Both the position numbers and the translations under genes were made by a program. From Aegilops tauschii subsp. strangulata (lineage: Eukaryota; Streptophyta; Magnoliopsida; Poales; Poaceae): a DNA stretch of 64,000 nt. Where the stretch lies: NCBI RefSeq assembly GCF_002575655.3, contig NC_053037.3, forward strand, positions 501,774,544-501,838,543, read 5' to 3'. Below, piece by piece: positions 1 to 12,404 of the stretch. Each line of letters begins with the position of its first letter. The first letter of the stretch is position 1. Below the pieces are notes generated by a model. The model worked only from the letters and a program-made list of their open reading frames with translations, did not search any database and was not told the DNA's origin.

Positions 1-13
1 TGCCTGCGATCGA

Positions 14-69
14 TCCACCAACGCATGCAAAGCTTGCAAGCTTCTGCATCCGTCGTAGAAGCTGGTAGC
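14..69. repeat. 56-bp sequence shared with 45480-45535
   Basis: These 56 bp recur in direct orientation at 45480-45535 with one mismatch (G versus C at the thirteenth base). The copy contains the self-complementary core AAGCTTGCAAGCTT. It stops where an LTR fragment begins, so it is probably the flank of that fragment. No coding capacity was recognised. Confidence 0.8.
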
Positions 70-1478
70 CAGAAGAGCCACGAGGCCTCCACAAGGGTGG
101 AGGGCGCCCTCACCCCCCTAGGGCGTGCCCGCCAACCTTGTGGGCCCCTCGTGGACTCCCCTGACTTGTTCTCGACGCCAACACCTCTTATATATCCCCA
201 AACCTCCAGAACAGAACCTAAATCGGGAGTTCCGTCGCCGCAAGCCTCTGTAGCCACCAAAAACCAATCAGGATCCTGTTCTGGCACCCTGCCGGAGGGG
301 GAAATCATCGCCGGTGGCCATCTTCATCATCCCGGCGCTCCCCATGACGAGGAGGGAGTAGTTCACCCTCGGGGCTGAGGGTATGTACCAGTAGCTATGT
401 GTTTGAGCTCTCTCTCTCGTGTTGTTGATTTGGCACGATCTTGATGTACCGCGAGCTTTCCTATTATAGTTGGATCTTATGATGTTTCTCCCCCTCTACT
501 TTCTTGTAATGGATTGAGTTTTCCCTTTGAAATTATCTCATCGGATTGAGTCTTTAAGGATTTGAGAACGCTTGATGTATGTCTTGCATGTGCTTATCTA
601 TGGTGAGAATGGGATATTCATGTGATCTATTTGATGTATGTTTTGGTGATCAACTTGCGGGTTCTGTGACCTTGTGAACTTATGCATAGGGGTTTGCACA
701 CGTTTTCGTCTTGACTCTCTGGTAGAAACTTTGGGGCACTTTGAAGTTCTTTGTGTTGGTTTGAATAGATGAATCTGAGATTGTGTGATGCATATCGTAT
801 AATCAAACCCACGGATACTTGTGGTGACATTGGAGTATCTAGGTGACATTAGGGTTTTGGTAGATGTGTGTCTTAAGGTGTTATTTTAGTACGAACTCTA
901 GGGCTGTTTGTGACACTTATAGGAATAGCCCAATAGATCGATCAGAAGGAATAACTTTGAGGTTGTTTCGTACCCTACAATAATCCCTTCGTTTGTTCTC
1001 CGCTATTAGTGACTTTGGAGTGAGTCTTTGTTGCACGTTGAGGGATTGTTATATGATCGAATTATATTATCATTGTTGAGAGAACTTGCACTAGTGAAAG
1101 TATGAACCCTAGGCCTTGTTTCTAAGCATTGCAATACCGTTTTCGCTCACTTTTATCACTAGTTACCTTGCTGTTTTTACATTTTCAGATTACAAAAACC
1201 TATATCTCTACCATCCATATTGCCCTTGTATCACCATCTCTTTGCCGAACTAGTGCACCTATACAAGTTACTGTTGTATTGCGTCTGTTGGGGACACAAG
1301 AGACTCTTTGTTATTTGGTTGCAGGGTTGTTTGAGAGAGACCATCTTCATCCTACGCCTCCCACGGATTGATAAACCATAGGTCATCCACTTGAGGGAAA
1401 TTTGCTACTGTCCTACAAAACTCTGCGCTTGGAGGCCCAACACGAGTCTACAAGAAGAAGGTTGCGTAGTAGACATCA
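70..1478 (+). repeat. 5'-truncated Gypsy LTR (WHAM-like)
   Basis: This aligns along its length with the right-hand 85% of the LTRs at 1653-3264 and 15997-17604. Shared landmarks are the CTCGGGGCTGAGGG stretch near 363, the GTACCCTACAA block near 970 and the terminal AGACATCA ending at 1478. The expected LTR start TGATACGTCTC is missing; the left edge is a junction at about 70 with unrelated sequence. It is clearly more diverged from the other two LTRs than they are from each other, so it belongs to another copy or subfamily. Its exact LTR 3' end is followed by unrelated GC-rich sequence, not by a primer-binding site. Confidence 0.75.
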
Positions 1479-1626
1479 TCTGCCCCCGTGAACCCTCCCC
1501 TGTGCCTCCCCGTCGCCTACCACAAAGCTCGCTCGTCCGCCCACGTGTTCGTGGCTCCGGCCACGCGTCCGCGGCGATCTCCAGCTCGGTCTCCTCGCCC
1601 CTCGCCTATATAAGCAGCCCCGAGGC
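1479..1626 (+). promoter_or_regulatory. GC-rich segment with TATA box, probably upstream half of LTR D
   Basis: About 148 bp of C-rich sequence ends in a good TATA box (CTATATAAG, 1606-1614). It is not WHAM-like. Sequence at 17605-20004, on the far side of the WHAM-like element, looks like the downstream part of a long LTR (GC-rich leader, then AT-rich body). The TATA-to-end distance after removing the insertion is about 2.4 kb, close to the 2.1 kb in the related solo LTR at 25753-28508. I infer that this is the promoter of that LTR. No 5-bp target duplication supports the split, so this is tentative. Confidence 0.4.
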
Positions 1627-1652
1627 CGAGTAGGAATTAAGCTTGGGGATGC
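1627..1652 (+). repeat. Polypurine-tract end of a WHAM-like internal domain
   Basis: These 26 bp are identical to 15971-15996, the end of the internal domain just before the 3' LTR, including AATTAAGCTTGGGGATGC. They lie directly upstream of the LTR at 1653, where a host target-site duplication would be expected. That LTR is therefore preceded by internal sequence and was once a 3' LTR. Confidence 0.85.
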
Positions 1653-3264
1653 TGATACGTCTCGAACATATCTATAATTTATGAAGTATTCATGTTGTTA
1701 TTTTATCATGCTTGGATGTTTTACAATCATTTTATAGCAACTTTATATCATTTTTTGGGACTAACCTATTGACCCAGAGCCCAGTGTCTGTTGCTCTTTT
1801 TTGCTTGTTTTTTGAATCGCAGGAAATCAATACCAAACGGAGTCCAAATGCAACGAAACTTCACGGAGATTTTTATGGACAAGAAGACCAACAGTGGGCC
1901 AAAGAAGCACCTGGGGGGTGCCCCGAGGGGGGCACAACCCACCAGGGCGCGCCTAGGGGCCCAGGCGTGCCCAGGTGGATTGTGCCCACCTTCGTGGCCT
2001 CCCGCACCCCCTCTTTACCCTATAAATTCACAAATATTCCAAAACCCATCGGGGTTACCTAGATCAGAAGTTTCGCCGCCGCAAGTCTCTGTAGCCACCG
2101 AAAACCAATCTAAACCCCGTTTTGACACCCTGCCGAAGGGGGGAATCATTTCCGGTGGCCGTCTTCATCATCCCGGTGGCCACCACGATGAGGAGGGAGT
2201 AGTCCACCCTCGGGGCTGAGGGTTTGTACTAGTAGCTATGTGTGTAATCTCTCTCTCTCTCGTATTCTTGAAATGTCACGATCTTGATGTATCGCGGGCT
2301 TTGTTAATATAGTCGGATCATATGGTGTTTTCCCCTCTCTATCTTCTTGTGATGAATTGAGTTTTTCCCTTTGAGATTTCCTTGTTATCGAATTGAATAC
2401 TTTTATGGATTTGAGAACACTTCATATATGTCTTGCAATTGACTACTCGTGGTGACAATGGGATATCGTATTGATTCACTTGATATATGTTTTGGCACTC
2501 AACTCGCGGATTCCCGAGGTGACATTGGGGTAATCTATGCATAGGGGTTGATGCACGTTCTTGTCTTTGTTTCTCTGGTAGAAATCTTGGGGCACTCTTT
2601 GAAGTTCTTTGTGTTGGATTGAGTATTATGAATGTGAATTTGCTTTGGTGTTATTTTAGTACGAACTCTAGGATAGATCGAACGAAATAATAGCTTTGTG
2701 TTATTTTAGTACGAACTCTTGAATAGATCGAACGAAAGAATAGCTTTGAGGTGGTTTCGTACCCTACAAACAATTTATTCTTATGTTCTCCGCTCGATAG
2801 GAATTATGGAGTGATTCTTCATCGCACTTTGAGGGGTGGTTATATGATCCAATTATATTAGCATTGTTGAGAGATTGCACTAGCGAAAGTACGGACCCTA
2901 GGCGTCATTTTCAATCATTGCAATACCGTTTTTGTGCTCATTTACTATTTGCTACCTTGTTGTTTTTATTTATTCATATTATAAAAATATATTTCTACCA
3001 TCAATATTACACTTCTATCACCATCTCTTTGCCGAATTAGTGCACCTATACAATTTGCCATTGTATTGGGTGTGTTGGGGACACAAGAGATTTCTTGTAT
3101 TTGGTTGCAGGGTCGTTTGAGAGAGACCATCTTCATCCTACACCGCTCACGGATTGATAAACCTTAGGTCATCCACTTGAGGGAAAATTGTTACTGTCCT
3201 ACAAAACTCTGCGCTTGGAGGCCCAACACGTGTCTACAAAAATAAAGTTGCATAGTAGACATCA
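1653..3264 (+). repeat. Left LTR of the WHAM-like element
   Basis: This 1612-bp LTR begins TGATACGTCTCGAAC and ends GTAGACATCA. It pairs with 15997-17604 over its whole length with many scattered substitutions, so the insertion is clearly older than the Angela inside it. It contains an imperfect internal duplication around 2650-2740, where TTATTTTAGTACGAACTC occurs twice. Confidence 0.85.
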
Positions 3265-3274
3265 AGCTCTTTTC

Positions 3275-3292
3275 TGGCGCCGTTGCCGGGGA
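3275..3292 (+). other. Primer-binding site, tRNA-Asp type
   Basis: The sequence TGGCGCCGTTGCCGGGGA lies 10 bp after the LTR end. It has the form of the primer-binding site used by Athila-like Gypsy elements, complementary to the 3' end of plant tRNA-Asp. The Sabrina-like element in this window has the same site with one change (33720-33737). Confidence 0.75.
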
Positions 3293-3390
3293 GGTGAGTG
3301 CATGAATGTATATCTTTAGATCTTGCAATCGAATATTTTAGTTTCTTGTTGTATCACTAGTTTGGTTTATAAAAGAAAACTACAAAAAAA

Positions 3391-3696
3391 ATGGAATTGA
3401 GGTTGCATCATATTATTGATCATCTTTATAATATCTTTCTTGAAAATGATGGGTCATAAAATTGTGCTCAATTGTTAGAAGAAGACGTCAATAAAATGTT
3501 TGGCACAAAATATTTGAATGATGAGCATGATTGCAATGTTGTTAGTATGAATTTTTTGAATATCCATGATGCTAACGATATGCAAAGCCGTAAGCTTGGG
3601 GATGCTATGTTTGTTGAAAATGATGTTTTTAGTCCCCCAAGTTTTGATTAGAAAATTTATTATGATGAAAGCATGCCTCCTATTTATGATGATTAT
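3391..3696 (+). pseudogene. 5' part of the WHAM-like ORF, unknown function
   Basis: From the ATG at 3391 one frame reads for 102 codons to the Angela insertion point. It is broken by TAA at 3457-3459 and TAG at 3649-3651. The encoded protein is rich in Asp, Asn and His and has no retroviral motif. The frame resumes on the other side of Angela at 12405, once one copy of the ATTAT duplication is discounted. The ORF sits where gag would normally be. Whether it is a degenerate gag or a family-specific protein cannot be decided from sequence alone. Confidence 0.6.
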
Positions 3697-5405
3697 TGAA
3701 GGAAATATGCCCTAGAGGCAATAATAAAGTATTATTTATTTCCTTGTATCATGATAAATTTTTATTATTCATGCTAGAATTGTATTAACCGGAAACATAA
3801 TACATGTGTGAATATATAGACAAACAGAGTGTCACTAGTATGCCTCTACTTGACTAGCTCGTTAATCAAAGATGGTTATGTTTCCTAGCCATAGACATAA
3901 GTTGTCATTTGATTAACGAGATCACCTCATTAGGAGAATGACGTGATTGACTTGACCCATTCCGTTAGCTTAGCACTCGATCGTTTAGTATGTTGCTATT
4001 GCTTTCTTCATGACTTATACATGTTCCTATGACTATGAGATTATGCAACTCCCGTTTACCGGAGGAACACTTTGTGTGCTACCAAACGTCACAACGTAAA
4101 TGGGTGATTATAAAGGTGCTCTACAGGTGTCTCCAAAGGTACTTGTTGGGTTGGCGTATTTCGAGATTAGGATTTGTCACTCCAATTGTCGGAGAGGTAT
4201 CTCTGGGCCCACTCGGTAATGCACATCACTATAAGCCTTGCAAGCATTGTGACTAATGAGTTAGTTGCGGGATGATGTGTTACGGAACGAGTAAAGAGAC
4301 TTGCCGGTAACGAGATTGAACTAGGTATCGAGATACCGACGATCAAATCTCGGGCAAGTAACATACCGGTGACAAAGAGAACAACGTATGTTGTTATGCG
4401 GTCTGACCGATAAAGATCTTCGTAGAATATGTGGGAGCCAATATGGGCATCCAGGTCCCGCTATTGGTTATTGACCGGAGACATGTCTCGGTCATGTCTA
4501 CATAGTTCTCGAACCCGTAGGGTCCGCACGCTTAACGTTACGATGACAGTTTTATTGAGTTTTGATGTACCGAAGGAGTTCGGAGTCCCGGATGAGATCG
4601 GGGATATGACGAGGAGTCTCGAAATGGTCGAGACGTAAAAATCGATATATAGGACGACTATATTCGGACTTCGGAAAGGTTCCGAGTGATTCGGGTATTT
4701 TTCGGAGTACCGGAGAGTTACGGGAATTCGTATTGGGCCTTAATGGGCCATACGGGAAAGGAGAGAAAGGCCTCAAAAGGTGGCCGCACCCCTCCCCATG
4801 GTCTGGTCCGAATTGGACTAGGGAAGGGGGGCGCACCATTCCTTCTTTCTCCTTCCCCCTTCCCTTCTCCTATTCCCACAAGGAAAGGAGGAGTCCTACT
4901 CCCGGTGGGAGTAGGGCTCCCCCCTATGGCGCGCCTCTCCCCTTGGCCGACTGCCTCCCCCTTGCTCCTTTATATACGGGGGCAGGGGAGCACCCCAGAG
5001 ACACAACAATTGATCCTTGAGATCTCTTAGCTGTGTGCGGTGCCCCCTCCGCCATATTACACCTCGATAATACCGTTGCGGAGCTTAGGCGAGGCCCTGC
5101 GACGGTGGAACATCATCATCGTCACCACGCCGTCGTGCTGACGAAACTCTCCCTCAACACTCGGCTGGATCGGAGTTCGAGGGACGTCATCGAGCTGAAC
5201 GTGTGTAGAACTCGGAGGTGCCGTACGTTCGGTACTTGATCAGTCGGATCGTGAAGACGTACGACTACATCAACCGCGTTGTGATAACACTTCCGCTATC
5301 GGTCTACGAGGGTACGTGGACAACACTCTCCCCTCTCGTTGCTATGCATCACCATGATCTTGCGTGTGCGTAGGAAATTTTTTGAAATTACTACGTTCCC
5401 CAACA
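3697..5405 (+). repeat. Angela 5' LTR
   Basis: This 1709-bp LTR contains a TATA-like TTTATATACGG at about 4970-4980, followed by the probable transcribed region. It is followed directly by a primer-binding site, which identifies it as the 5' LTR. The purine/pyrimidine-rich stretch at 4830-4920 carries a short self-complementary pair (CCTACTCCC...GGGAGTAGG). Confidence 0.93.
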
Positions 5406-6674
5406 GTGGCATCCGAGCCTGGTTTTATGCGTTGATGCTATGCACGAGTAGAACACAAGTGAGTTGTGGGCGATATAAGTCATACTGCTTACCAACATGT
5501 CATACTTTGGTTCAGCGGTATTGTGAGATGAAGCGGCCCGGACCGACATTACGCGTACGCTTACGCGAGACTGGTTTCACCGTTGCGAGCACTCGTTGCT
5601 TAAAGGTGACCAGCGGGTGTCTGTCTCTCACTTTAGTTGAACCGAGTGTGGCTACGCCCGGTCCTTGCGAAGGTTAAAACAGCACCAACTTGACAAACTA
5701 TCGTTGTGGTTTTGATGCGTAGGTAAGAATGGTTCTTGCTAAGCCCGTAGCAGCCACGTAAAACATGCAACAACAAAGTAGAGGACGTCTAACTTGTTTT
5801 TGCAGGGCATGTTGTGATGTGATATGGTCAAGACATGATGTGATATAATGTGTTGCATGAGATGATCATGTTTTGTAACCGAGTTATCGGCAACTGGCAG
5901 GAGCCATATGGTTGTCGCTTTATTGTATGAGATGCAATCGCCATGTAATAGTTTTACTTTATCCCTAAGCGGTAGCGATAGTCGTAAAAGCAATAAAGTG
6001 GCGAGACGACAACGATGCTACGATGGAGATCAAGGTGTCGCGCCGGTGATGATGGTGATCATGACGGTGCTTCGGAGATGGAGATCACAAGCACGGTGCT
6101 TCGGAGATGGAGATCGCAAGCACAAGATGATGATGGCCATATCATATCACTTATATTGATTGCATGTGATGTTAATCCTTTATGCATCTTATCTTGCTTT
6201 GTTTGACGGTAGCATTATAAGATGATCCTTCACTAAATTATCAAAGTATAAGTGTTCTCCCTGAGTATGCACCGTTGCAAAAGTTCTTCGTGCTGAGACA
6301 CCACGTGATGATCGGGTGTGATAGGCTCTACGTTCAAATACAACGGGTGCAAAACAGTTGCACACGCGGAATACTCAGGTTAAACTTGATGAGCCTAGCA
6401 TATAACAGATATGGCCTCGGAACACGGAGACCGAAAGGTCGAGCGTGAATCATATAGTAGATATGATCAACATAGTGATGTTCACCATTGAAACTACTCC
6501 ACCTCACGTGACGATCGGACATGGTTTAGTTGATATGGATCACGTGATCACTTAGAGGATTAGAGGGATGTCTATCTAAGTGGGAGTTCTTAAGTAATAT
6601 GATTAATTGAACTTGAATTTATCATGAACTTAGTACCTGATAGTATTTTCCTTGTCTATGTTAATTGTAGATAG
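5406..6674 (+). other. Angela untranslated leader with primer-binding site
   Basis: TGGCATCCGAGC at 5407-5418 is a variant of the initiator-methionine tRNA primer-binding site usual in Copia elements (TGGTATCAGAGC). The next 1.25 kb holds no credible ORF and is typical of the long leader of this family. A short tandem repeat (GGTGCTTCGGAGATGGAGAT) occurs twice at 6066-6111. Confidence 0.8.
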
Positions 6675-9600
6675 ATGGCCCGTGCTGTTGTTCCGTTGAA
6701 TTTTAATGCGTTTCTTGAGAAAGCAAAGTTGAAAGATGATGGTAGCAATTACACGGACTGGGTCCGTAACTTGAGGATTATCCTCATTGCTGCACAGAAG
6801 AATTATGTCCTAGAAGCACCGCTGGGTGCCAGGCCTACTGCAGGAGCAACACCAGATGTTATGAACGTCTGGCAGAGCAAAGCTGATGACTACTCGATAG
6901 TTCAGTGTGCCATGCTTTACGGCTTAGAACCGGGTCTTCAACGACGTTTTGAACGTCATGGAGCATATGAGATGTTCCAGGAGTTGAAGTTAATATTTCA
7001 AGCAAATGCCCGAATTGAGAGATATGAAGTCTCCAATAAGTTCTTCAGCTGCAAGATGGAAGAGAACAGTTCTGTCAGTGAGCATATACTCAGAATGTCT
7101 GGGTATAACAATCACTTGATTCAACTGGGAGTTAATCTTCCGGATGATAGCGTTATTGACAGAATTCTTCAATCACTGCCACCAAGCTACAAGAGCTTCG
7201 TGATGAACTATAATATGCAAGGGATGAGTAAGACAATTCCCGAGCTCTTCGCAATGCTAAAGGCTGCGGAGGTAGAAATCAAAAAGGAGCATCAAGTGTT
7301 GATGGTCAATAAGACCACCAGTTTCAAGAAAAAGGGTAAAGGGAAGAAGAAAGGGAACTTCAAGAAGAACAGCAAACAAGTTGCTGCTCAGGAGAAGAAA
7401 CCCAAGTCTGGACCTAAGCCTGAAACTGAGTGCTTCTACTGCAAGCAAACTGGTCACTGGAAGCGGAACTGCCCAAAGTATTTGGCGGATAAGAAGGATG
7501 GCAAGGTGAACAAAGGTATATGTGATATACATGTTATTGATGTGTACCTTACTAATGCTCGCAGTAGCACCTGGGTATTTGATACTGGTTCTGTTGCTAA
7601 TATTTGCAACTCGAAACAGGGGCTACGGATTAAGCGAAGATTGGCTAAGGACGAGGTGACGATGCGCGTGGGAAATGGTTCCAAAGTCGATGTGATCGCG
7701 GTCGGCACGCTACCTCTACATCTACCTTCGCGATTAGTTTTAGACCTAAATAATTGTTATTTGGTGCCAGCGTTGAGCATGAAGATTATATCTGGATCTT
7801 GTTTGATGCGAGACGGTTATTCATTTAAATCAGAGAATAATGGTTGTTCTATTTATATGAGTAATATCTTTTATGGTCATGCACCCTTGAAGAGTGGTCT
7901 ATTTTTGTTGAATCTCGATAGTAGTGATACACATATTCATAATATTGAAACCAAAAGATGCAGAGTTGATAATGATAGTGCAACTTATTTGTGGCACTGC
8001 CGTTTAGGTCATATCGGTGTAAAGCGCATGAAGAAACTCCATACTGATGGACTTTCGGAACCACCTGATTATGAATCACTTGGTACTTGCGAACCGTGCC
8101 TCATGGGCAAGATGACTAAAACACCGTTCTCCGGAACTATGGAGAGAGCAACAGATTTGTTGGAAATCATACATACAGATGTATGTGGTCCGATGAATGT
8201 TGAGGCTCGTGGCAGATATCGTTATTTTCTCACCTTCATAGATGATTTAAGCAGATATGGGTATATCTACTTAATGAAACATAAGTCTGAAACATTTGAG
8301 AAGTTCAAAGAATTTCAGAGTGAAGTTGAAAATCATCGTAACAAGAAAATAAAGTTTCTACGATCAGATCGTGGAGGAGAATATTTGAGTTACGAGTTTG
8401 GTCTACATTTGAAACAATGCGGAATAGTTTCGCAACTCACGCCACCCGGAACACCACAGCGTAATGGTGTGTCTGAACGTCGTAATCGCACTTTACTAGA
8501 TATGGTGCGATCTATGATGTCTCTTACTGATTTACCGCTATCGTTTTGGGGTTATGCTTTAGAGACGGCTGCATTCACGTTAAATTGGGCACCATCAAAA
8601 TCCGTTGAGACGACGCCTTATGAACTGTGGTTTGGCAAGAAACCAAAGTTGTCGTTTCTTAAAGTTTGGGGCTGCGATGCTTATGTGAAGAAACTTCAAC
8701 CTGATAAGCTCGAACCCAAATCGGAGAAATGTGTCTTCATAGGATACCCAAAGGAGACTGTTGGGTATACCTTCTATCACAGATCCGAAGGAAAAACTTT
8801 TGTTGCTAAATTCGGAAATTTTCTAGAGAAGGAGTTTCTCTCGAAAGAAGTGAGTGGGAGGAAAGTAGAACTTGATGAGGTAACTATACCTGCTCCCTTA
8901 TTGGAAAGTAGTTCATCACAGAAACCAGTTTCTAAGACACCTACACCAATTAGTGAGGAAGTTAATGATGATGATCATGAAACTTCAGATCAAGTTATTA
9001 CTGAACCTCGTAGATCAACCAGAGTAAGATCCGCACCAGAGTGGTACGGTAATCCTGTTCTGGAAGTTATGTTACTAGACCATGACGAACCTACGAACTA
9101 TGAAGAAGCGATGGTGAGCCCAGATTCCGCAAAATGGCTTGAGGCCATGAAATCTGAGATGGGATCCATGTATGAGAACAAAGTATGGACTTTGGTTGAC
9201 TTGCCCAATGATCGGCAAGCCATTGAAAATAAATGGATCTTCAAGAAGAAGACTGACGCTGATGGTAATGTTACTATCTATAAAGCTCAACTTGTTGCGA
9301 AAGGTTTTCAACAAGTTCAAGGGATTGACTACGATAAGACCTTCTCACCCGTAGCGATGCTTAAGTCTGTCCGAATCATGTTAGCAATTGCCGCATTTTA
9401 TGATTATGAAATTTGGCAAATGGATGTCAAAACTGCATTCCTGAATGGATTTCTGGAAGAAGAGTTGTATATGATGCAACCAGAAGGTTTTGTCGATCCA
9501 AAGGGAGCTAACAAAGTGTGCAAGCTCCAGCGATCCATTTATGGACTGGTGCAAGCCTCTTAGAGTTGGAATAAATGCTTTGATAGTGTGATCAAAGCAT

Positions 9601-10661
9601 TTGGTTTTATACAGACTTTTGGAGAAGCCTGTATTTACAAGAAAGTGAGTGGGAGCTCTGTAGCATTTCTGATATTATATGTGGATGACATATTACTGAT
9701 TGGAGATGATATAGAATTTCTGGATAGCATAAAGGGATACTTGAATAAGAGTTTTTCAATGAAAGACCTCGGTGAAGCTGCGTATATATTGGGCATCAGG
9801 ATCTATAGAGATAGATCAAGACGCTTAATTGGACTTTCACAAAGCACATACCTTGACAAAGTTTTGAAGAAGTTCAAAATGGATCAAGCAAAGAAAGGGT
9901 TCTTGCCTGTGTTGCAAGGTGTGAAGTTGAGTAAGACTCAATGCCCGACCACTGCAGAAGATAGGGAGAAGATGAAAGATGTCCCCTATGCTTCAGCCAT
10001 AGGCTCTATCATGTATGCAATGCTGTGTACCAGACCTGATGTATGCCTTGCTATAAGTCTAGCAGGAAGGTACCAAAGTAATCCAGGAGTGGATCACTGG
10101 ACAGCGGTCAAGAACATCCTGAAATACCTGAAAAGGACTAAGGATATGTTTCTCATATATGGAGGTGACAAAGAGCTCATCGTAAATGGTTATGTTGATG
10201 CAAGCTTTGACACTGATCCGGACGATTCTAAATCGCAAACCGGATACGTATTTACATTGAACGGTGGAGCTGTCAGTTGGTGCAGTTCTAAACAAAGCGT
10301 CGTGGCGGGATCTACATGTGAAGCGGAGTACATAGCTGCTTCGGAAGCAGCAAATGAAGGAGTCTGGATGAATGAGTTCATATCCGATCTAGGTGTCATA
10401 CCTAGTGCATCGGGTCCTATGAATTTTTTTTGTGACAATACTGCTGCAATTGCCTTGGCAAAGTAATCCAGATTTCACAAGAGAACCAAGCACATCAAAA
10501 GACGCTTCAATTCCATCCGGGATTTAGTCCAGGTGGGAGACATAGAAATTTGCAAGATACATACGGATCTGAATGTTGCAGACCCGTTGACTAAGCCTCT
10601 TCCATGAGCAAAACATGATCAGCACCAAGGCTCCATGGGTGTAAGAATCATTACTGTGTAA
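6675..10661 (+). pseudogene. Angela gag-pol polyprotein with three nonsense codons
   Basis: One frame spans about 1328 codons from ATG 6675 to TAA 10659-10661. Residues 1-240 are a UBN2-type gag. A CCHC knuckle (CFYCKQTGHWKRNC) starts near residue 253 and the protease DTGS near 303. Integrase follows, with HTDVCGPM, DDLSRYGY, DRGGEY and TPQRNGVSERRNR. Reverse transcriptase has QMDVKTAFLNG and YVDDILL, and RNase H has DSKSQTGYVF and EAEYIA. Stops interrupt it at 9561 (TAG, within the reverse transcriptase before YVDD), 10464 (TAA, late RNase H) and 10605 (TGA, in the C-terminal tail). There is no frameshift. Only the first 962 residues can be made without readthrough, so this copy cannot make a full reverse transcriptase. 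Confidence 0.93.
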
Positions 10662-10678
10662 TCTAGATTATTGACTCT

Positions 10679-10694
10679 AGTGCAAGTGGGAGAC
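10679..10694 (+). other. Angela polypurine tract
   Basis: AGTGGGAGAC lies directly before the 3' LTR, within AGTGCAAGTGGGAGAC. The same motif is seen in reverse at 61495-61510 beside the second Angela LTR. Confidence 0.8.
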
Positions 10695-12404
10695 TGAAGG
10701 AAATATGCCCTAGAGGCAATAATAAAGTATTATTTATTTCCTTGTATCATGATAAATGTTTATTATTCATGCTAGAATTGTATTAACCGGAAACATAATA
10801 CATGTGTGAATATATAGACAAACAGAGTGTCACTAGTATGCCTGTACTTGACTAGCTCGTTAATCAAAGATGGTTATGTTTCCTAGCCATAGACATAAGT
10901 TGTCATTTGATTAACGAGATCACCTCATTAGGAGAATGACGTGATTGACTTGAACCATTCCGTTAGCTTAGCACTCGATCGTTTAGTATGTTGCTATTGC
11001 TTTCTTCATGACTTATACATGTTCCTATGACTATGAGATTATGCAACTCCCGTTTACCGGAGGAACACTTTGTGTGCTACCAAACGTCACAACGTAAATA
11101 GGTGATTATAAAGGTGCTCTAGAGGTGTCTCCAAAGGTACTTGTTGGGTTGGCGTATTTCGAGATTAGGATTTGTCACTTCAATTGTCGAAGAGGTATCT
11201 CTGGGCCCACTCGGTAATGCACATCACTATAAGCCTTGCAAGCATTGTGACTAATGAGTTAGTTGCGGGATGATGTGTTACGGAACGAGTAAAGAGACTT
11301 GCCGGTAACGAGATTGAACTAGGTATCGAGATACCGACGATCAAATCTCGGGCAAGTAACATACCGGTGACAAAGGGAACAACGTATGTTGTTATGCGGT
11401 CTGACCGATAAAGATCTTCGTAGAATATGTGGGAGCCAATATGGGCATCCAGGTCCCGCTATTGGTTATTGACCGGAGACGTGTCTCCGTCATCTCTACA
11501 TAGTTCTCGAACCCGTAGGGTCCGCACGCTTAACGTTACGATGACAGTTTTATTGAGTTTTGATGTACCGAAGGAGTTCGAAGTCCCAGATGAGATCGGG
11601 GATATGACGAGGAGTCTCGAAATGGTCGAGACGTAAAAATCGATATATTGGACGACTATATTCGGACTTCGGAAAGGTTCCGAGTGATTCGGGTATTTTT
11701 CGGAGTACCGGAGAGTTACGGGAATTCGTATTGGGCCTTAATGGGCCATACGGGAAAGGAGAGAAAGGCCTCAAAAGGTGGCCGCACCCCTCCCCATGGT
11801 CTGGTCCGAATTGGACTAGGGAAGGGGGGCGCACCCTTCCTTCTTTCTCCTTCCCCCTTCCCTTCTCCTACTCCCACAAGGAAAGGAGGAGTCCTACTCC
11901 CGGTGGCAGTAGGACTCCCCCCTATGGCACGCCTGTCCCCTTGGCCGGCTGCCTCCCCCTTGCTCCTTTATATACGGGGGCAGGGGGGCACCCCAGACAC
12001 ACAACAATTGATCCTTGAGATCTCTTAGCCGTGTGCGGTGCCCCCCTCCACCATATTACACTTCAATAATGCCGTTGCGGAGCTTAGGCGAAGCCCTGCG
12101 TCGGTGGAACATCATCATCGTCACCACGCCGTCGTGCTGACGAAACTATCCCTCAACACTCGGCTAGATCGGAGTTCGAGGGACGTCATCGAGCTGAACG
12201 TGTGTAGAACTCGGAGGTGCCGTACGTTCGGTACTTGATCGGTCGGATCGTGAAGACGTACGACTACATCAACCGTGTTGTGATAACGCTTCCGCTATCG
12301 GTCTACGAGGGTACGTGGACAACACTCTCCCCTCTCGTTGCTATGCATCACCATGATCTTGCGTGTGCATAGGAAATTTTTTGAAATTACTACGTTCCCC
12401 AACA
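10695..12404 (+). repeat. Angela 3' LTR
   Basis: This 1710-bp LTR is about 98% identical to 3697-5405 by eye and is followed by the ATTAT duplication at 12405-12409. Most differences from the 5' LTR are transitions. Confidence 0.93.

Larger units (their letters stand above)
3697..12404 (+). mobile_element. Complete Angela-type Copia retrotransposon
   Basis: This 8708-bp element has LTRs at 3697-5405 and 10695-12404 and a perfect 5-bp target duplication ATTAT (3692-3696 and 12405-12409). The LTR start TGAAGGAAATATGCC and end CGTTCCCCAACA are those of the Angela/BARE-1/WIS group. I count about 36 substitutions between the LTRs by eye, about 2%, which suggests an insertion well under two million years old at usual grass rates. 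The polyprotein is in Copia order (gag, protease, integrase, reverse transcriptase, RNase H) in one frame, interrupted by three nonsense codons. It is inserted in the ORF of the WHAM-like element. Confidence 0.95.
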
